From CAZIUL01 sp964542475 (GTDB taxonomy: Bacteria > Planctomycetota > B15-G4 > CAYZWU01): a stretch of 54,450 nt of DNA. Positions within the stretch are counted from its first letter, which is position 1, and every line of letters begins with the position of its first letter. The notes beneath the pieces were generated by a model. That model worked only from the letters and a program-made list of their open reading frames with translations, did not search any database and had not been told where the DNA came from. The position numbers and the translations under genes were made by a program. Location: assembly GCA_964542475.1 (NCBI GenBank), contig CAZIUL010000028.1:1-54450 (forward strand), read 5' to 3'. Shown piece by piece: positions 17,022 through 24,949 of this stretch.

Positions 17022-18797
17022 ATGAAAACCCTGTTATTCCTCTGTTCCGAGAACGCTTCCAGGAGCCAGATGGCCTGTGCACTGGCCAAAGCCCAGACCG
17101 CGGACCCTGATCTAAAGGTGATCAGCGCAGGCACCTCGCCCGCAGCAGAGGTCAATCATTACACCACCCGGGTTTTAAAAGAGATAGAGCTTGATATCTC
17201 AGACCAATCGCCTAACGAATTAAATGAAGAGACATTACAAAATGCAGATGTGGCCGTGGCCCTCTGTTCTGAAGCCGCTAAAAAGACAAACTTGCTATTG
17301 CCCGGCCACCCTGCTTTTGTGAGTTGGGATCTGCCTGATCCCTCCCTTTTTAAGGGGCCGGAAGAGGAGGCTATTGAAGCTTTCAGAAAAACCAGGGATA
17401 AGATCCAGGCCCTCGTCTCAGACTTCTTCCAACACGGTTATTTCGAGACACTTTTCAGGGAAAAACAAAGGAATGAACTTGTGCTGGACAACATGTCCGA
17501 AGGCATCCTGGTCCACGACACCAACAGGATCATTCTGTTTTTTAACAAAACCGCGGAGAAGGTCACCGGCTACAGCCGCGAGGAGATCATCGGCAAAGAT
17601 TGCCATGATGTGTTTCCGCAAAAACTGTGTGGGCGCAAGTGCAGTTTTTGCGAGCCCGCTCTTCCCAAATCAGAGCAGAGCACCTATTCCATTAAAAGCT
17701 ATACCAAGAGCGGTGAGGTCCGGGAATTGAAGATGTCTCTCAACGGCATCTTTAACAGCGACAATGAGCTGGCAGGGGTTGTAGCCTCTTTCAACGATCT
17801 CACCAGGGAGCTGTCTTTGGCTAGAAAGCTGGGCGAGGTGGAAAAATTCAACGGCATCATCGGCAAAGACAAAAAGATGCTGGAAACCTTCGAGCTGATC
17901 CGAAGCGTAGCGGATGCCAAGGCGCCCGTTCTGGTCTATGGGGAAAGCGGCACAGGAAAAGAGCTCGTGGCCTCAGCGATCCATAACGAGAGCATTCGCG
18001 GAGAGCATCTTTTTGTGCCCATCAATTGCGGAGCCCTGCCTGAAAACCTCTTGGAAAGCGAGCTCTTCGGTCATGTGAAAGGCGCCTTCACCGGAGCTAT
18101 CCGGGACAAGAAGGGGCGTTTTGAGCTGGCTCACAAGGGAACAATCTTTTTGGATGAGATCGGGGACATCTCTCTTACAATGCAGGTCAAGCTGTTAAGG
18201 GTTCTACAGGAAGGTGTCTTTGAGAGAGTGGGCAGTTCCCAGAGCATTCGGGTGGATGTGAGGGTTATCAGCGCAACGCACAGGGATCTGAACGAAGAGA
18301 TCAAGGCCGGAAGGTTCAGGGAAGATCTTTACTACCGCATCTGCGTGGTACCCATCTCAATCCCCCCCTTAAGGGATCGACGCGGGGATATTCCCTTTCT
18401 GGTGGAGCATTTCTTGAAAAACATGTCAAAAGCGGCGGGTAGGAAACCTGTTAATATCGATCCGGCAGCCATGAACACCCTGCTCTCCTACGACTGGCCA
18501 GGCAATGTTCGCGAGCTACAGAACGCCTTGCAATTTTCTCTCGTCAAATGCAAAAACGATCTGATCAATCCGGATCACCTGCCTCCCCACCTTATACAGA
18601 GCGCCTTTGAAAAAACCGTTATCTTGACCCAGAATAAGCGGGGCAGAAAGAAGAAGTTGCAGATCAATATAGTCAAGGAGGCACTGATCAAAGCTAAAGG
18701 CAACAAGGCACTGGCCGCTCGTCATCTGGGTGTGGGCAGGGCCACTCTCTACCGTTTTCTCCGGGATCATGAGGATGAGCTGGCCGGGATTTTGTAG
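17022..18797 (+). CDS. Sigma-54 activator with ArsC-like, PAS, AAA+ and Fis domains
   Basis: 591 aa. Residues 1-138 form a low-molecular-weight phosphatase/arsenate-reductase-like domain with the CX5RS loop (C8 to R14), a second cysteine C82 at the place of the ArsC resolving cysteine, and the general-acid-like D106; the third ArsC cysteine is absent. A PAS domain (about 150-262) contains a cysteine cluster C194, C203, C207, C210. The AAA+ domain has Walker A GESGTGKE (307-314), the sigma-54 contact loop GAFTGA (354-359) and Walker B FLDEIGD (376-382). A Fis-type HTH ends the protein. The sensory half suggests control by redox state, a thiol-reactive oxyanion or a bound metal. A strong sigma-54 promoter lies 280 bp downstream, before the ferritin-like genes, which are its probable targets. 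Confidence 0.9.
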   Translation: MKTLLFLCSENASRSQMACALAKAQTADPDLKVISAGTSPAAEVNHYTTRVLKEIELDISDQSPNELNEETLQNADVAVALCSEAAKKTNLLLPGHPAFVSWDLPDPSLFKGPEEEAIEAFRKTRDKIQALVSDFFQHGYFETLFREKQRNELVLDNMSEGILVHDTNRIILFFNKTAEKVTGYSREEIIGKDCHDVFPQKLCGRKCSFCEPALPKSEQSTYSIKSYTKSGEVRELKMSLNGIFNSDNELAGVVASFNDLTRELSLARKLGEVEKFNGIIGKDKKMLETFELIRSVADAKAPVLVYGESGTGKELVASAIHNESIRGEHLFVPINCGALPENLLESELFGHVKGAFTGAIRDKKGRFELAHKGTIFLDEIGDISLTMQVKLLRVLQEGVFERVGSSQSIRVDVRVISATHRDLNEEIKAGRFREDLYYRICVVPISIPPLRDRRGDIPFLVEHFLKNMSKAAGRKPVNIDPAAMNTLLSYDWPGNVRELQNALQFSLVKCKNDLINPDHLPPHLIQSAFEKTVILTQNKRGRKKKLQINIVKEALIKAKGNKALAARHLGVGRATLYRFLRDHEDELAGIL

Positions 18798-18806
18798 CAA
18801 CTTCTG

Positions 18807-18834
18807 TTTCAAATATATGTCTTGTTATTTGAAA
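18807..18834. promoter_or_regulatory. Inverted repeat, possible enhancer site for the sigma-54 activator
   Basis: TTTCAAATA and TATTTGAAA are perfect 9-bp inverted arms with a 10-nt spacer, about 250 bp upstream of the sigma-54 promoter. A second, weaker dyad (GTGTC-N14-GACAC) lies at 18838-18861. The position suits an upstream activating sequence, but the AT-rich hairpin could instead be a weak terminator of the activator gene. The remainder of the 18798-19147 gap shows only AT-rich sequence and the promoter. Confidence 0.35.
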
Positions 18835-19078
18835 AACGTGTCCGTTTCTTTATTGAGACACCAACGCCAGCATTCAAAGACTTTTAATTCTTCCTAACAC
18901 CTTATATACTAATAATTATTAACATTTTCGAATATAAGCGCCGCAATCAATACTATAAACATCTGTCTCATTTATACCGATCTTGTCGCTTACTACCCTT
19001 CAGCTTTTAATAGCCATATCCATCGCAAGAACCGGCTTTCCCCAGGAAAATTTGATTTGTTCAATAAAAAAAACCGAT

Positions 19079-19094
19079 TGGCACCCACCTTGCC
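19079..19094 (+). promoter_or_regulatory. Sigma-54 (-24/-12) promoter
   Basis: TGGCAC-N5-TTGCC with GG at 19080-19081 and GC at 19092-19093, exactly 10 bp apart as required for sigma-54. Only the last base of the -12 element departs from the consensus TGGCAC-N5-TTGCW. Transcription would start near 19105-19108, about 40 bp before the first small gene of the ferritin-like cluster. Confidence 0.8.
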
Positions 19095-19147
19095 AAAGGC
19101 ATAACCCTGTAGACCATTTCACAAAGTTCTTGATTCAGGAAATCTAA

Positions 19148-19348
19148 ATGCAAAAGTGCAATAAACAAATCCTAAAAGCTCTGGACCTTTGCCGAAGGCT
19201 GATCATCCTTGCGGATGAGGGTGAGGGGGATGCAAAAGACGACAGCTGTATTCTGCTCTACTCTGTTATTCGGGACTGCGCCTACAAGATCCGCAAACAA
19301 GCTGAAGCGGAAATGGAAAACCACAAGACAAGAGGCGTATGGAAATGA
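19148..19348 (+). CDS. Small conserved-looking protein, 66 aa
   Basis: First gene behind the sigma-54 promoter; AGGAA lies 8 nt before the ATG. The sequence is a compact helical protein with an ILKALDLCRRLIILADEGE segment and four cysteines (residues 4, 15, 34, 44). I recall similar small proteins of unknown function near rubrerythrin genes in sulfate reducers, but that is memory, not a search. There is no signal peptide. Its position suggests a role in the same stress response, perhaps as a regulatory or metal-binding partner. Confidence 0.6.
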   Translation: MQKCNKQILKALDLCRRLIILADEGEGDAKDDSCILLYSVIRDCAYKIRKQAEAEMENHKTRGVWK

Positions 19349-19467
19349 GATTATGAACATCAGGAAAAAACAACGAGCAGGAGGTCATGAAACTTTTTGA
19401 TCTGTTTCGAAGATAAAAAAGCGAAACTGGAATAAACTCTTCCAAAAAAGATTTACAGGAGAAAAGC

Positions 19468-19920
19468 ATGAAATTCAAAAGTGTTGACGAACTTCTTGAT
19501 TTTGCAATAAGCAACGAGGAAAGAGCGGCGGAGTTTTACATGGATATCGCTTCCAAGGTGGATTCCCCAACCATGAAACAAGCCATGAATGAATTTGTGG
19601 AAGAGGAAAAAAAACACAAGGAAAAACTGATTGAAATCAAAAACGGTAAACAGCTCAACGCTGTCAAGGGAAAGATCCTTGACCTCAAAATCGGGAACTA
19701 TCTGGTGGACCAGGAACCAACACCGAAAATTACCTATCAGGAAGCTCTTATCTTGGCAATGAAACAGGAAAAAGCGGCGTTTCAGCTCTATAGCGACCTT
19801 GCCTCGTCCACGGACAACGAGGCTCTGCGTGCTGTTCTTCTGAGCCTGGCCCAGGAAGAGGCGAAACACAAGCTAAAATTCGAGATTGAATACGATGAGA
19901 ACATTCTTCGAGAGAACTAA
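19468..19920 (+). CDS. Ferritin-like / rubrerythrin-family diiron protein without rubredoxin
   Basis: 150 aa with two tandem ferritin-like half-motifs: NEERAAEFY (16-24) with EEEKKH (ExxH, E47/H50), and KQEKAAFQLY (99-108) with EEAKH (E131/H134). This supplies the set of carboxylate and histidine ligands for a diiron site in a four-helix bundle. No Cys-rich rubredoxin domain follows, so electrons must come from another protein. AGGAG precedes the ATG. It is likely a peroxide-reducing or iron-handling erythrin-type protein; the substrate is not shown by sequence. Confidence 0.78.
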   Translation: MKFKSVDELLDFAISNEERAAEFYMDIASKVDSPTMKQAMNEFVEEEKKHKEKLIEIKNGKQLNAVKGKILDLKIGNYLVDQEPTPKITYQEALILAMKQEKAAFQLYSDLASSTDNEALRAVLLSLAQEEAKHKLKFEIEYDENILREN

Positions 19921-19943
19921 GCTAAAAAAAGGAGGTCTTTAAA

Positions 19944-20375
19944 ATGACCACGAAGGAACTTCAAGAACAGATTAAAGAAAACGTACTCCAATGGCAGCGC
20001 GTTGAGGACGCCTCTATAGCCTCTACGGCATCGGCCATCGGGAAAACCCGAAACCCGATCATCCGCATCGTCATGGAGATCATTCAGCGGGATTCGCTGA
20101 TGCACCACCGGGTTCAGCAAATGATCGCGGACAGCTTCGATGGAACCATCAGCCTGAGCCCTGACGAACTTGGCGGTGTGTGGGATCTTATTGAAAACCA
20201 TATCAAGATCGAAAAACGGACCATAGAGCTGGCCGAGAACGCCTTGGCCGCACTCAAAGGCAAAAAGATGGTGGTGCAGGAATACCTCTTGAACTACCTT
20301 TTGCAGGACGAAAAGAAACATGATACCCTGCTAGATCAGCTCGAGAAAATCAAAAAAGGAATGAACCCTTATTGA
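19944..20375 (+). CDS. Ferritin-like helical-bundle protein
   Basis: 143 aa, nearly all predicted helix, starting after a strong AGGAGG 23 bp downstream of the previous gene. Candidate metal ligands are E21, the D50-x3-H54-H55 pair (RDSLMHH), E90/E95 and the final DEKKH (E123/H126). The spacing resembles ferritin-like proteins but is less canonical than in its neighbours, so the diiron assignment is an inference. The operon position makes a role in oxidative or iron stress likely. Confidence 0.6.
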   Translation: MTTKELQEQIKENVLQWQRVEDASIASTASAIGKTRNPIIRIVMEIIQRDSLMHHRVQQMIADSFDGTISLSPDELGGVWDLIENHIKIEKRTIELAENALAALKGKKMVVQEYLLNYLLQDEKKHDTLLDQLEKIKKGMNPY

Positions 20376-20475
20376 TCGAACAAACCTGAAGACCTTAAGC
20401 ATTAAATGCCAATCCGTGGAAGCGACTGGTAAAAAGCCGGGTCGCTTCTACGAATTTAATGAAAGGAAACATGAG

Positions 20476-20985
20476 ATGAACATAGAAGAAGCCATCAAGA
20501 CAGCGATCGATTACGAAACCAGGGTGCGGGATGTATATATCCAAGCAATGAAAAAGATCGATGACCCTGATGGGAAAAAGGTCTTTAACACCTTGGCCAG
20601 GGAAGAGCAGGAGCATCTGGACTACCTGAAAAAAAGGCTGAGCCACTGGAATGAAACCGGAGAAGTCGATGCCCCGACCTTGAAAACGGTCATCCCGTCC
20701 CAGGAGGCCATAGAGAAAGGAATCCAGAAGCTGGAAAAGAACATGTCAAGCAAAAGCCGTGACACCGAGCTCGAGTTGATGAAAAAAGTTTTGGACGCGG
20801 AGACAGAAACCAGTAACTTCTACAAAAAGATGGTGGACGAGCTCCCCGACGACGGGAAGAAGCTTTTCAGCCGCTTCCTGGAGATCGAGGTAGGGCATCA
20901 AGCCATTGTCCAGGCCGAGATTAGCGCCCTTTCAGGCGTGGGTTATTGGTTCGACTTCAGCGACATCAACTTGGAAATGGCCTAA
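20476..20985 (+). CDS. Ferritin-like / rubrerythrin-related protein
   Basis: 169 aa from ATG 20476, chosen over an upstream ATG at 20416 because AAAGGA lies 8 nt before it. Two half-motifs are present: DYETRVRDVY (12-21) with REEQEH (E44/H47), and AETETSNFY (108-116) with EIEVGH (E138/H141). These give a complete erythrin-type diiron ligand set. There is no rubredoxin domain. The C-terminal tail VGYWFDFSDINLEMA is a recognisable ending of this protein group. It is co-directional with the other ferritin-like genes. Confidence 0.78.
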   Translation: MNIEEAIKTAIDYETRVRDVYIQAMKKIDDPDGKKVFNTLAREEQEHLDYLKKRLSHWNETGEVDAPTLKTVIPSQEAIEKGIQKLEKNMSSKSRDTELELMKKVLDAETETSNFYKKMVDELPDDGKKLFSRFLEIEVGHQAIVQAEISALSGVGYWFDFSDINLEMA

Positions 20986-21050
20986 AGGCATGAGTCCGCA
21001 AAGCTAGAGAATTAGCTAAACTAAACAGTTCACATGTGAGGATGACCAAG

Positions 21051-21623
21051 ATGAATATCAAAGGCTCGAGAACGGAAAAGAACCTCCTGACCGCATTCGC
21101 AGGAGAATCTCAGGCGCGTAACCGTTATTCATACTACGCAGGCCAGGCAAAGAAGGACGGATTCGTACAGATCCAGCATGTTTTTGAAGAGACCGCAAAC
21201 CATGAGAAAGAACATGCAAAAAGGTTCTTCAAGTTTCTCCAGGGCGGCGAAAAGGAGATCCAGGCCGCATTCCCGGCAGGGGTAATCGGTACTACCGCTG
21301 AAAACCTGAAAGCCTCTGCCGACGGAGAAAACCACGAATGGACCTCAATGTATCCTGAGTTCGCCAAAATCGCCAATGAAGAGGGCTTCGACGAAATCGC
21401 CGAGGTCTTCAACAGCATCGCCGTGGCTGAGAAGCAGCACGAGAGACGCTACCTGGGGCTTCTCAAAAACGTTAAAGAGGGAACGGTTTTCAAAAAGGCG
21501 GAAACAGCGGTCTGGCGCTGCCAAAATTGCGGATATCTCCACGAAGGGTCCGAAGCGACTATGAAATGCCCTGCATGTAACCACCCGCAGGCGCACTTTG
21601 AGCTCCTGGCCGAGAACTGGTAG
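21051..21623 (+). CDS. rbr: Rubrerythrin
   Basis: NAD(P)H- or rubredoxin-linked peroxidase of anaerobes. 190 aa from ATG 21051 (GAGG upstream; earlier GTG/ATG codons at 21036 and 21042 are too close to it). The N-terminal diiron domain shows GSRTEKNLLTAFAGESQARNRY (5-26), HEKEH (E52/H55) and AEKQH (E127/H130). The C-terminal rubredoxin-like FeS4 domain has C157, C160, C173 and C176 with the long loop typical of rubrerythrins. It completes a run of four ferritin-like genes and probably removes the peroxide produced by desulfoferrodoxin. Confidence 0.95.
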   Translation: MNIKGSRTEKNLLTAFAGESQARNRYSYYAGQAKKDGFVQIQHVFEETANHEKEHAKRFFKFLQGGEKEIQAAFPAGVIGTTAENLKASADGENHEWTSMYPEFAKIANEEGFDEIAEVFNSIAVAEKQHERRYLGLLKNVKEGTVFKKAETAVWRCQNCGYLHEGSEATMKCPACNHPQAHFELLAENW

Positions 21624-21699
21624 GAAGCACGCAATTGAACCGGCCTTTTCACGCGACAGCCCTTCAATGGTATAAATCCTGACAGATGCAGAATTGGCC

Positions 21700-21877
21700 T
21701 AACCCGCATATTTCATCCTCTTCTGCTGCGGCACCGTAAACTGCACTGTGGCTGCGTTTCATGCCAGGAGACGATCCTCAACCTGTAAGAACAGGCCTGC
21801 GGTCGTCTCCTGACATGCGCCTTGCCACATCACAGTTTACGGCACCTCGCGACGAAGAGTATGAAATAAGCGGGCTA
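21700..21877. repeat. 178-bp palindromic repeat, family B, copy 2
   Basis: Same length and architecture as the copy at 7971-8148, with only scattered differences by eye. It lies between rubrerythrin and the rubredoxin/GltB-like gene and ends 8 nt before the GAGGAGG of the latter, echoing its placement just before lpdA. It has no coding capacity of its own. The pattern suggests it is mobilised or maintained at intra-operon gaps. Confidence 0.85.
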
Positions 21878-21896
21878 ATCATGTGAGGAGGAAACG

Positions 21897-23333
21897 ATGG
21901 TTCAAGAACAATCGCAGAAGTGGCAGTGTTCCATCTGCGGATATGAACACATGGGTGTCGAACCGCCTTTGGAATGCCCGATTTGCGGAGCGTCCAGAGA
22001 CAAGTTCGCGCGTATCGAAGAAGAACAAGCCTCCAATTCCGGACAAGACACATCGACACCCCAAAACGAAAAAAATGTGAAGCAGCCTTCTGAAGAAATT
22101 CCTCCATTGAACGAGTATCTGTCTGAGTGGGCGCGCTCACAACATGAAATGGAAGAAAAGTTCTCTCTCATCCAGAAACTCGCTCAGAACGGAAAGAGCG
22201 AGATTTCTCCAATGGGAACACGAAAACCGTTTCCCGGTTTGGATACAATCCTGTTCAAGGGCGCGCAGTTCAGCAGATTCCCGCTCAATGAAGATGAGCC
22301 CGTTTCAACGAAAACAGTTATCGGGCCGGCGGCGACACGGCCGCTGGAACTGGAAATTCCCTTTTATGTCTCCCACATGTCTTTCGGAGCGCTGTCAAGG
22401 GAGGCGAAGATCGCCTTGGCAATGGGCGCATCAGCAATGGGCACGGCAACATGTTCGGGAGAAGGGGGCATGCTCCCTGAAGAGCGCAGGCACGCGACGC
22501 GGTATATCTATGAAATAGGGACAGCCGTATTCAGCCACGATGAGAGCCCGGTCCGCCAGGCCGATGCAGTGGAGATCAAGTTCGGACAAGCGGCAAAACC
22601 CGGAATGGGAGGCCACCTTCCCGCTGACAAGGTCACGCCCGAGATTGCGGCCATACGGGGGCTCAAGCCCGGACAGGATTTTGTTTCCCCTAACCGGCAG
22701 CCGGGGATCGATTCCGTTGAAGATTTGCATGAGTTGGTGCTGAAGCTGCGCCAGGCGACAGAGGGCAAACCCATCGGCATAAAGTTCACCGCCGGCCACA
22801 TAGAGAACGATCTTGAGTTCGTGCTTGCGGCCGAGCCCGACTTCGTAACCATCGACTGCCGCGGCGGCGCAACAGGCGCGGCGCCAAGCTTTATCCGCGA
22901 CCATGTATGCCTGCCCCCCATCTATGCCATAAGGCATGCACGAAAATATCTTGACAAAGCAGGCAGCCGGACCACCTTCTGCGTTGCCGGCGGGTTCCGT
23001 GACAGCACCGACATTGCCAAGGCGCTGGCCCTGGGCGCCGACGCAGTCGCCCTGGCTTCGGCCTCGCTGATCGCTATCGGATGCCAGCAGTACCGGATAT
23101 GCAACACCGGGAACTGCCCGGTGGGGATTACCACTCAAGATCCCGAGTTGCGGGCCCGCTTCTCCATCCAGGCATCGAAACAGCGGTTCGAAAATTTTTA
23201 CAGAGTAACCAAAGAAGAGCTGCAAACATTGGCACGGATAAACGGACGATCGGATGTGCATGATCTCGGTTTGGCCGATGTTTTTACAATCAGCAACGAA
23301 GTGGCGCAGAATTCGGATATTGATTTTGCATAG
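21897..23333 (+). CDS. Rubredoxin-like domain fused to glutamate-synthase-like FMN domain
   Basis: 478 aa. Residues 1-40 form a rubredoxin/rubrerythrin-type FeS4 domain (CSIC and CPIC). A hydrophilic linker follows to about residue 95. From about 100 onward comes a GltB domain-2-like FMN barrel: IPFYVSHMSFGALSREAKIALA, TCSGEGGMLPEE, GQAAKPGMGGHLPADKV, PGIDSVEDL, the FMN phosphate-binding region with GGFRDSTDIAKALALGADAV, and a Cys-rich C-terminal segment CQQYRICNTGNCPVGI that can bind a 3Fe-4S-type cluster. No glutaminase domain is encoded, so glutamate synthesis is not assured; electron transfer to rubrerythrins is an attractive alternative. GAGGAGG precedes the ATG. Confidence 0.85.
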   Translation: MVQEQSQKWQCSICGYEHMGVEPPLECPICGASRDKFARIEEEQASNSGQDTSTPQNEKNVKQPSEEIPPLNEYLSEWARSQHEMEEKFSLIQKLAQNGKSEISPMGTRKPFPGLDTILFKGAQFSRFPLNEDEPVSTKTVIGPAATRPLELEIPFYVSHMSFGALSREAKIALAMGASAMGTATCSGEGGMLPEERRHATRYIYEIGTAVFSHDESPVRQADAVEIKFGQAAKPGMGGHLPADKVTPEIAAIRGLKPGQDFVSPNRQPGIDSVEDLHELVLKLRQATEGKPIGIKFTAGHIENDLEFVLAAEPDFVTIDCRGGATGAAPSFIRDHVCLPPIYAIRHARKYLDKAGSRTTFCVAGGFRDSTDIAKALALGADAVALASASLIAIGCQQYRICNTGNCPVGITTQDPELRARFSIQASKQRFENFYRVTKEELQTLARINGRSDVHDLGLADVFTISNEVAQNSDIDFA

Positions 23334-23481
23334 AGCCCGCCTCTTTGCCGGCTTTCAAGGTGGTGGCAATCCACTCCTCCTCTTCAACCTTTCCCATCTC
23401 AACTTTTCCCATCAGTCCCATGAATACCTTTTCATTGATATCTGAGGGCTGGATACCGGCTTTTGAGTCTGACAGTTTCAT
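23290..23481 (-). pseudogene. Truncated 5' end of an unknown gene coupled to the sulfatase
   Basis: The ATG at 23481 overlaps the sulfatase stop as ATGA, the classic sign of a coupled operon gene. The frame encodes about 50 residues of ordinary-looking, charged sequence (including INEKVFMGLMGKVEMG and KVEEEEWIATTLKAGKEAG) and then runs antisense into the last codons of the rubredoxin/GltB gene. I do not recognise the family. The simplest reading is that the rest of the gene was lost where the polysaccharide region joins the backbone. Confidence 0.4.
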
Positions 23482-24812
23482 TCTTCAATTTCGATTCCCA
23501 CATCCCTCTTCCAGGCGTCAAGAGCCTTGACCATCGCTTCCACCCGTTCAGGTTCCGCATCAGACAGGTCACGCTCTTCACCCAAATCGTTCGAAATGTC
23601 ATAGAGCAGGGTTTTTTCCTTCTGAACAACCAGCTTCCAGGCTCCATCCCGCATAGCTTTCCCGTTCCAGAAGAGCTGCCTTTCACCCAGGCTTCTCCCT
23701 TTCAGGAGCAGTGGAACAAGGCTGATCCCGTCCACCTCATGACCCTGAGGTCCCTCAACCCCGGCCAGCTCCAGCATGGTTGGTTTCAGATCGATGCTGA
23801 TACAGAGCTGGTCAGAAACATTCCCGGCCTCGATCTTTCCCGGCCACCGGAAGATTGCCGGGACCCGGTGCCCGCCTTCCCAGACGCTGTCCTTGAAACC
23901 GCGCAGGGAGCCATTTGAGCCCTGCTTGGTGCCGCCGTTGTCGGACAGAAAGATGATCAAGGTGTTCCTGTCAATGCCCGCCTCTTTCACCATTGCCACG
24001 ATCTCGCCGACGCTTTTGTCCATCTCATCCATCATCCGCCTGTATGTATCTTTTTTTTCCTCTTCGTTTTTCTTGGCCGTCGACGCTCCGGGTCCGCGCA
24101 GCGGCAGATCGTCCGGTCCTTGAATCGGGGTGTGCACCGCCTCGTGTGAAACATACAGGCAGAAGGGGGCCTCTCTATGTTGCTCGATAAAGTCCTTGGC
24201 ATGCCGGGTAATGAGATGGGTCACATACCCCTCTTCCTCCACCTTCTCAAGCCCGTCCCACCAGTCATACACACCCATGCGGTCGTAGTGGGAGATATAG
24301 TCGATGTTCCCGCTCACATAACCGCGGAACAAATCGAACCCGAAATGAACAGGATTGAAGTTTTTCGTGTAGCCGAGGTGCCATTTACCAAAGATCGCCG
24401 TGCTGTACCCCGCATCTTTGAGTAGTCCCGGAAAAGTGATCTCCCTTGGATCGAGACCCGTCTGGTGGGAAGGTACCTTTGGATCCGCGTTGATCACACG
24501 GGGCACACCAACCCGCTGCTGGTATTGTCCGGTGAGCAGGCCGGCACGGGTGGGGCTGCACACCACGCCGCTGGAATGAAAGTCGGTGAACCGTATCCCT
24601 CCGGCAGCGAGTTGATCCAGGTGGGGCGTATGAATCCACCCTCCGTAGCAGGAGGCATCGCCGTAGCCCATGTCGTCCGCGAGGATGATGATGAAGTTCG
24701 GCCGCCTGGTCTTCTTCTGACGTCCAAACATGCCGGTACAGCCCGACGATGTCAGGGCAGCGGTTCCCATTCCGAGTCTTTTCAAAAAAGATCGTCGGTT
24801 CAGTGTGTTCAT
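23478..24812 (-). CDS. Exported sulfatase (type I, formylglycine-dependent)
   Basis: Hydrolyses sulfate esters, here presumably on a polysaccharide. 444 aa from ATG 24812, where a Tat signal RRSFLKRLG begins the protein; a longer frame to 24908 has no such logic. The catalytic motif VCSPTRAG has C85, to be converted to formylglycine by an enzyme not encoded in this window. Metal ligands are in ADDMGYGD (46-47) and SDNGG, and GKWHLG carries the substrate-side Lys and His. It lies downstream of the GH43-like/GH110 gene on the same strand, and its stop overlaps a truncated downstream ORF. The sulfatase subfamily cannot be assigned by eye. Confidence 0.93.
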   Translation of the reverse strand: MNTLNRRSFLKRLGMGTAALTSSGCTGMFGRQKKTRRPNFIIILADDMGYGDASCYGGWIHTPHLDQLAAGGIRFTDFHSSGVVCSPTRAGLLTGQYQQRVGVPRVINADPKVPSHQTGLDPREITFPGLLKDAGYSTAIFGKWHLGYTKNFNPVHFGFDLFRGYVSGNIDYISHYDRMGVYDWWDGLEKVEEEGYVTHLITRHAKDFIEQHREAPFCLYVSHEAVHTPIQGPDDLPLRGPGASTAKKNEEEKKDTYRRMMDEMDKSVGEIVAMVKEAGIDRNTLIIFLSDNGGTKQGSNGSLRGFKDSVWEGGHRVPAIFRWPGKIEAGNVSDQLCISIDLKPTMLELAGVEGPQGHEVDGISLVPLLLKGRSLGERQLFWNGKAMRDGAWKLVVQKEKTLLYDISNDLGEERDLSDAEPERVEAMVKALDAWKRDVGIEIEE

Positions 24813-24949
24813 ATGGCAGACCCCTTTGTACTTGCCGAGCTCCCGCCGGACCACCTCAAGTCGAGTCTTATCCTCCTGAAAAAAACCGTTTTCATCCCCG
24901 ATGTTCACCCCTTCAATCCTACGCCCTCAGATGCTGCGATTCTCGCCCT

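Noticed and set aside
22431..23261. 276-codon minus-strand open frame
   Set aside because: Antisense to the rubredoxin/GltB-like gene, which has complete conserved motifs.
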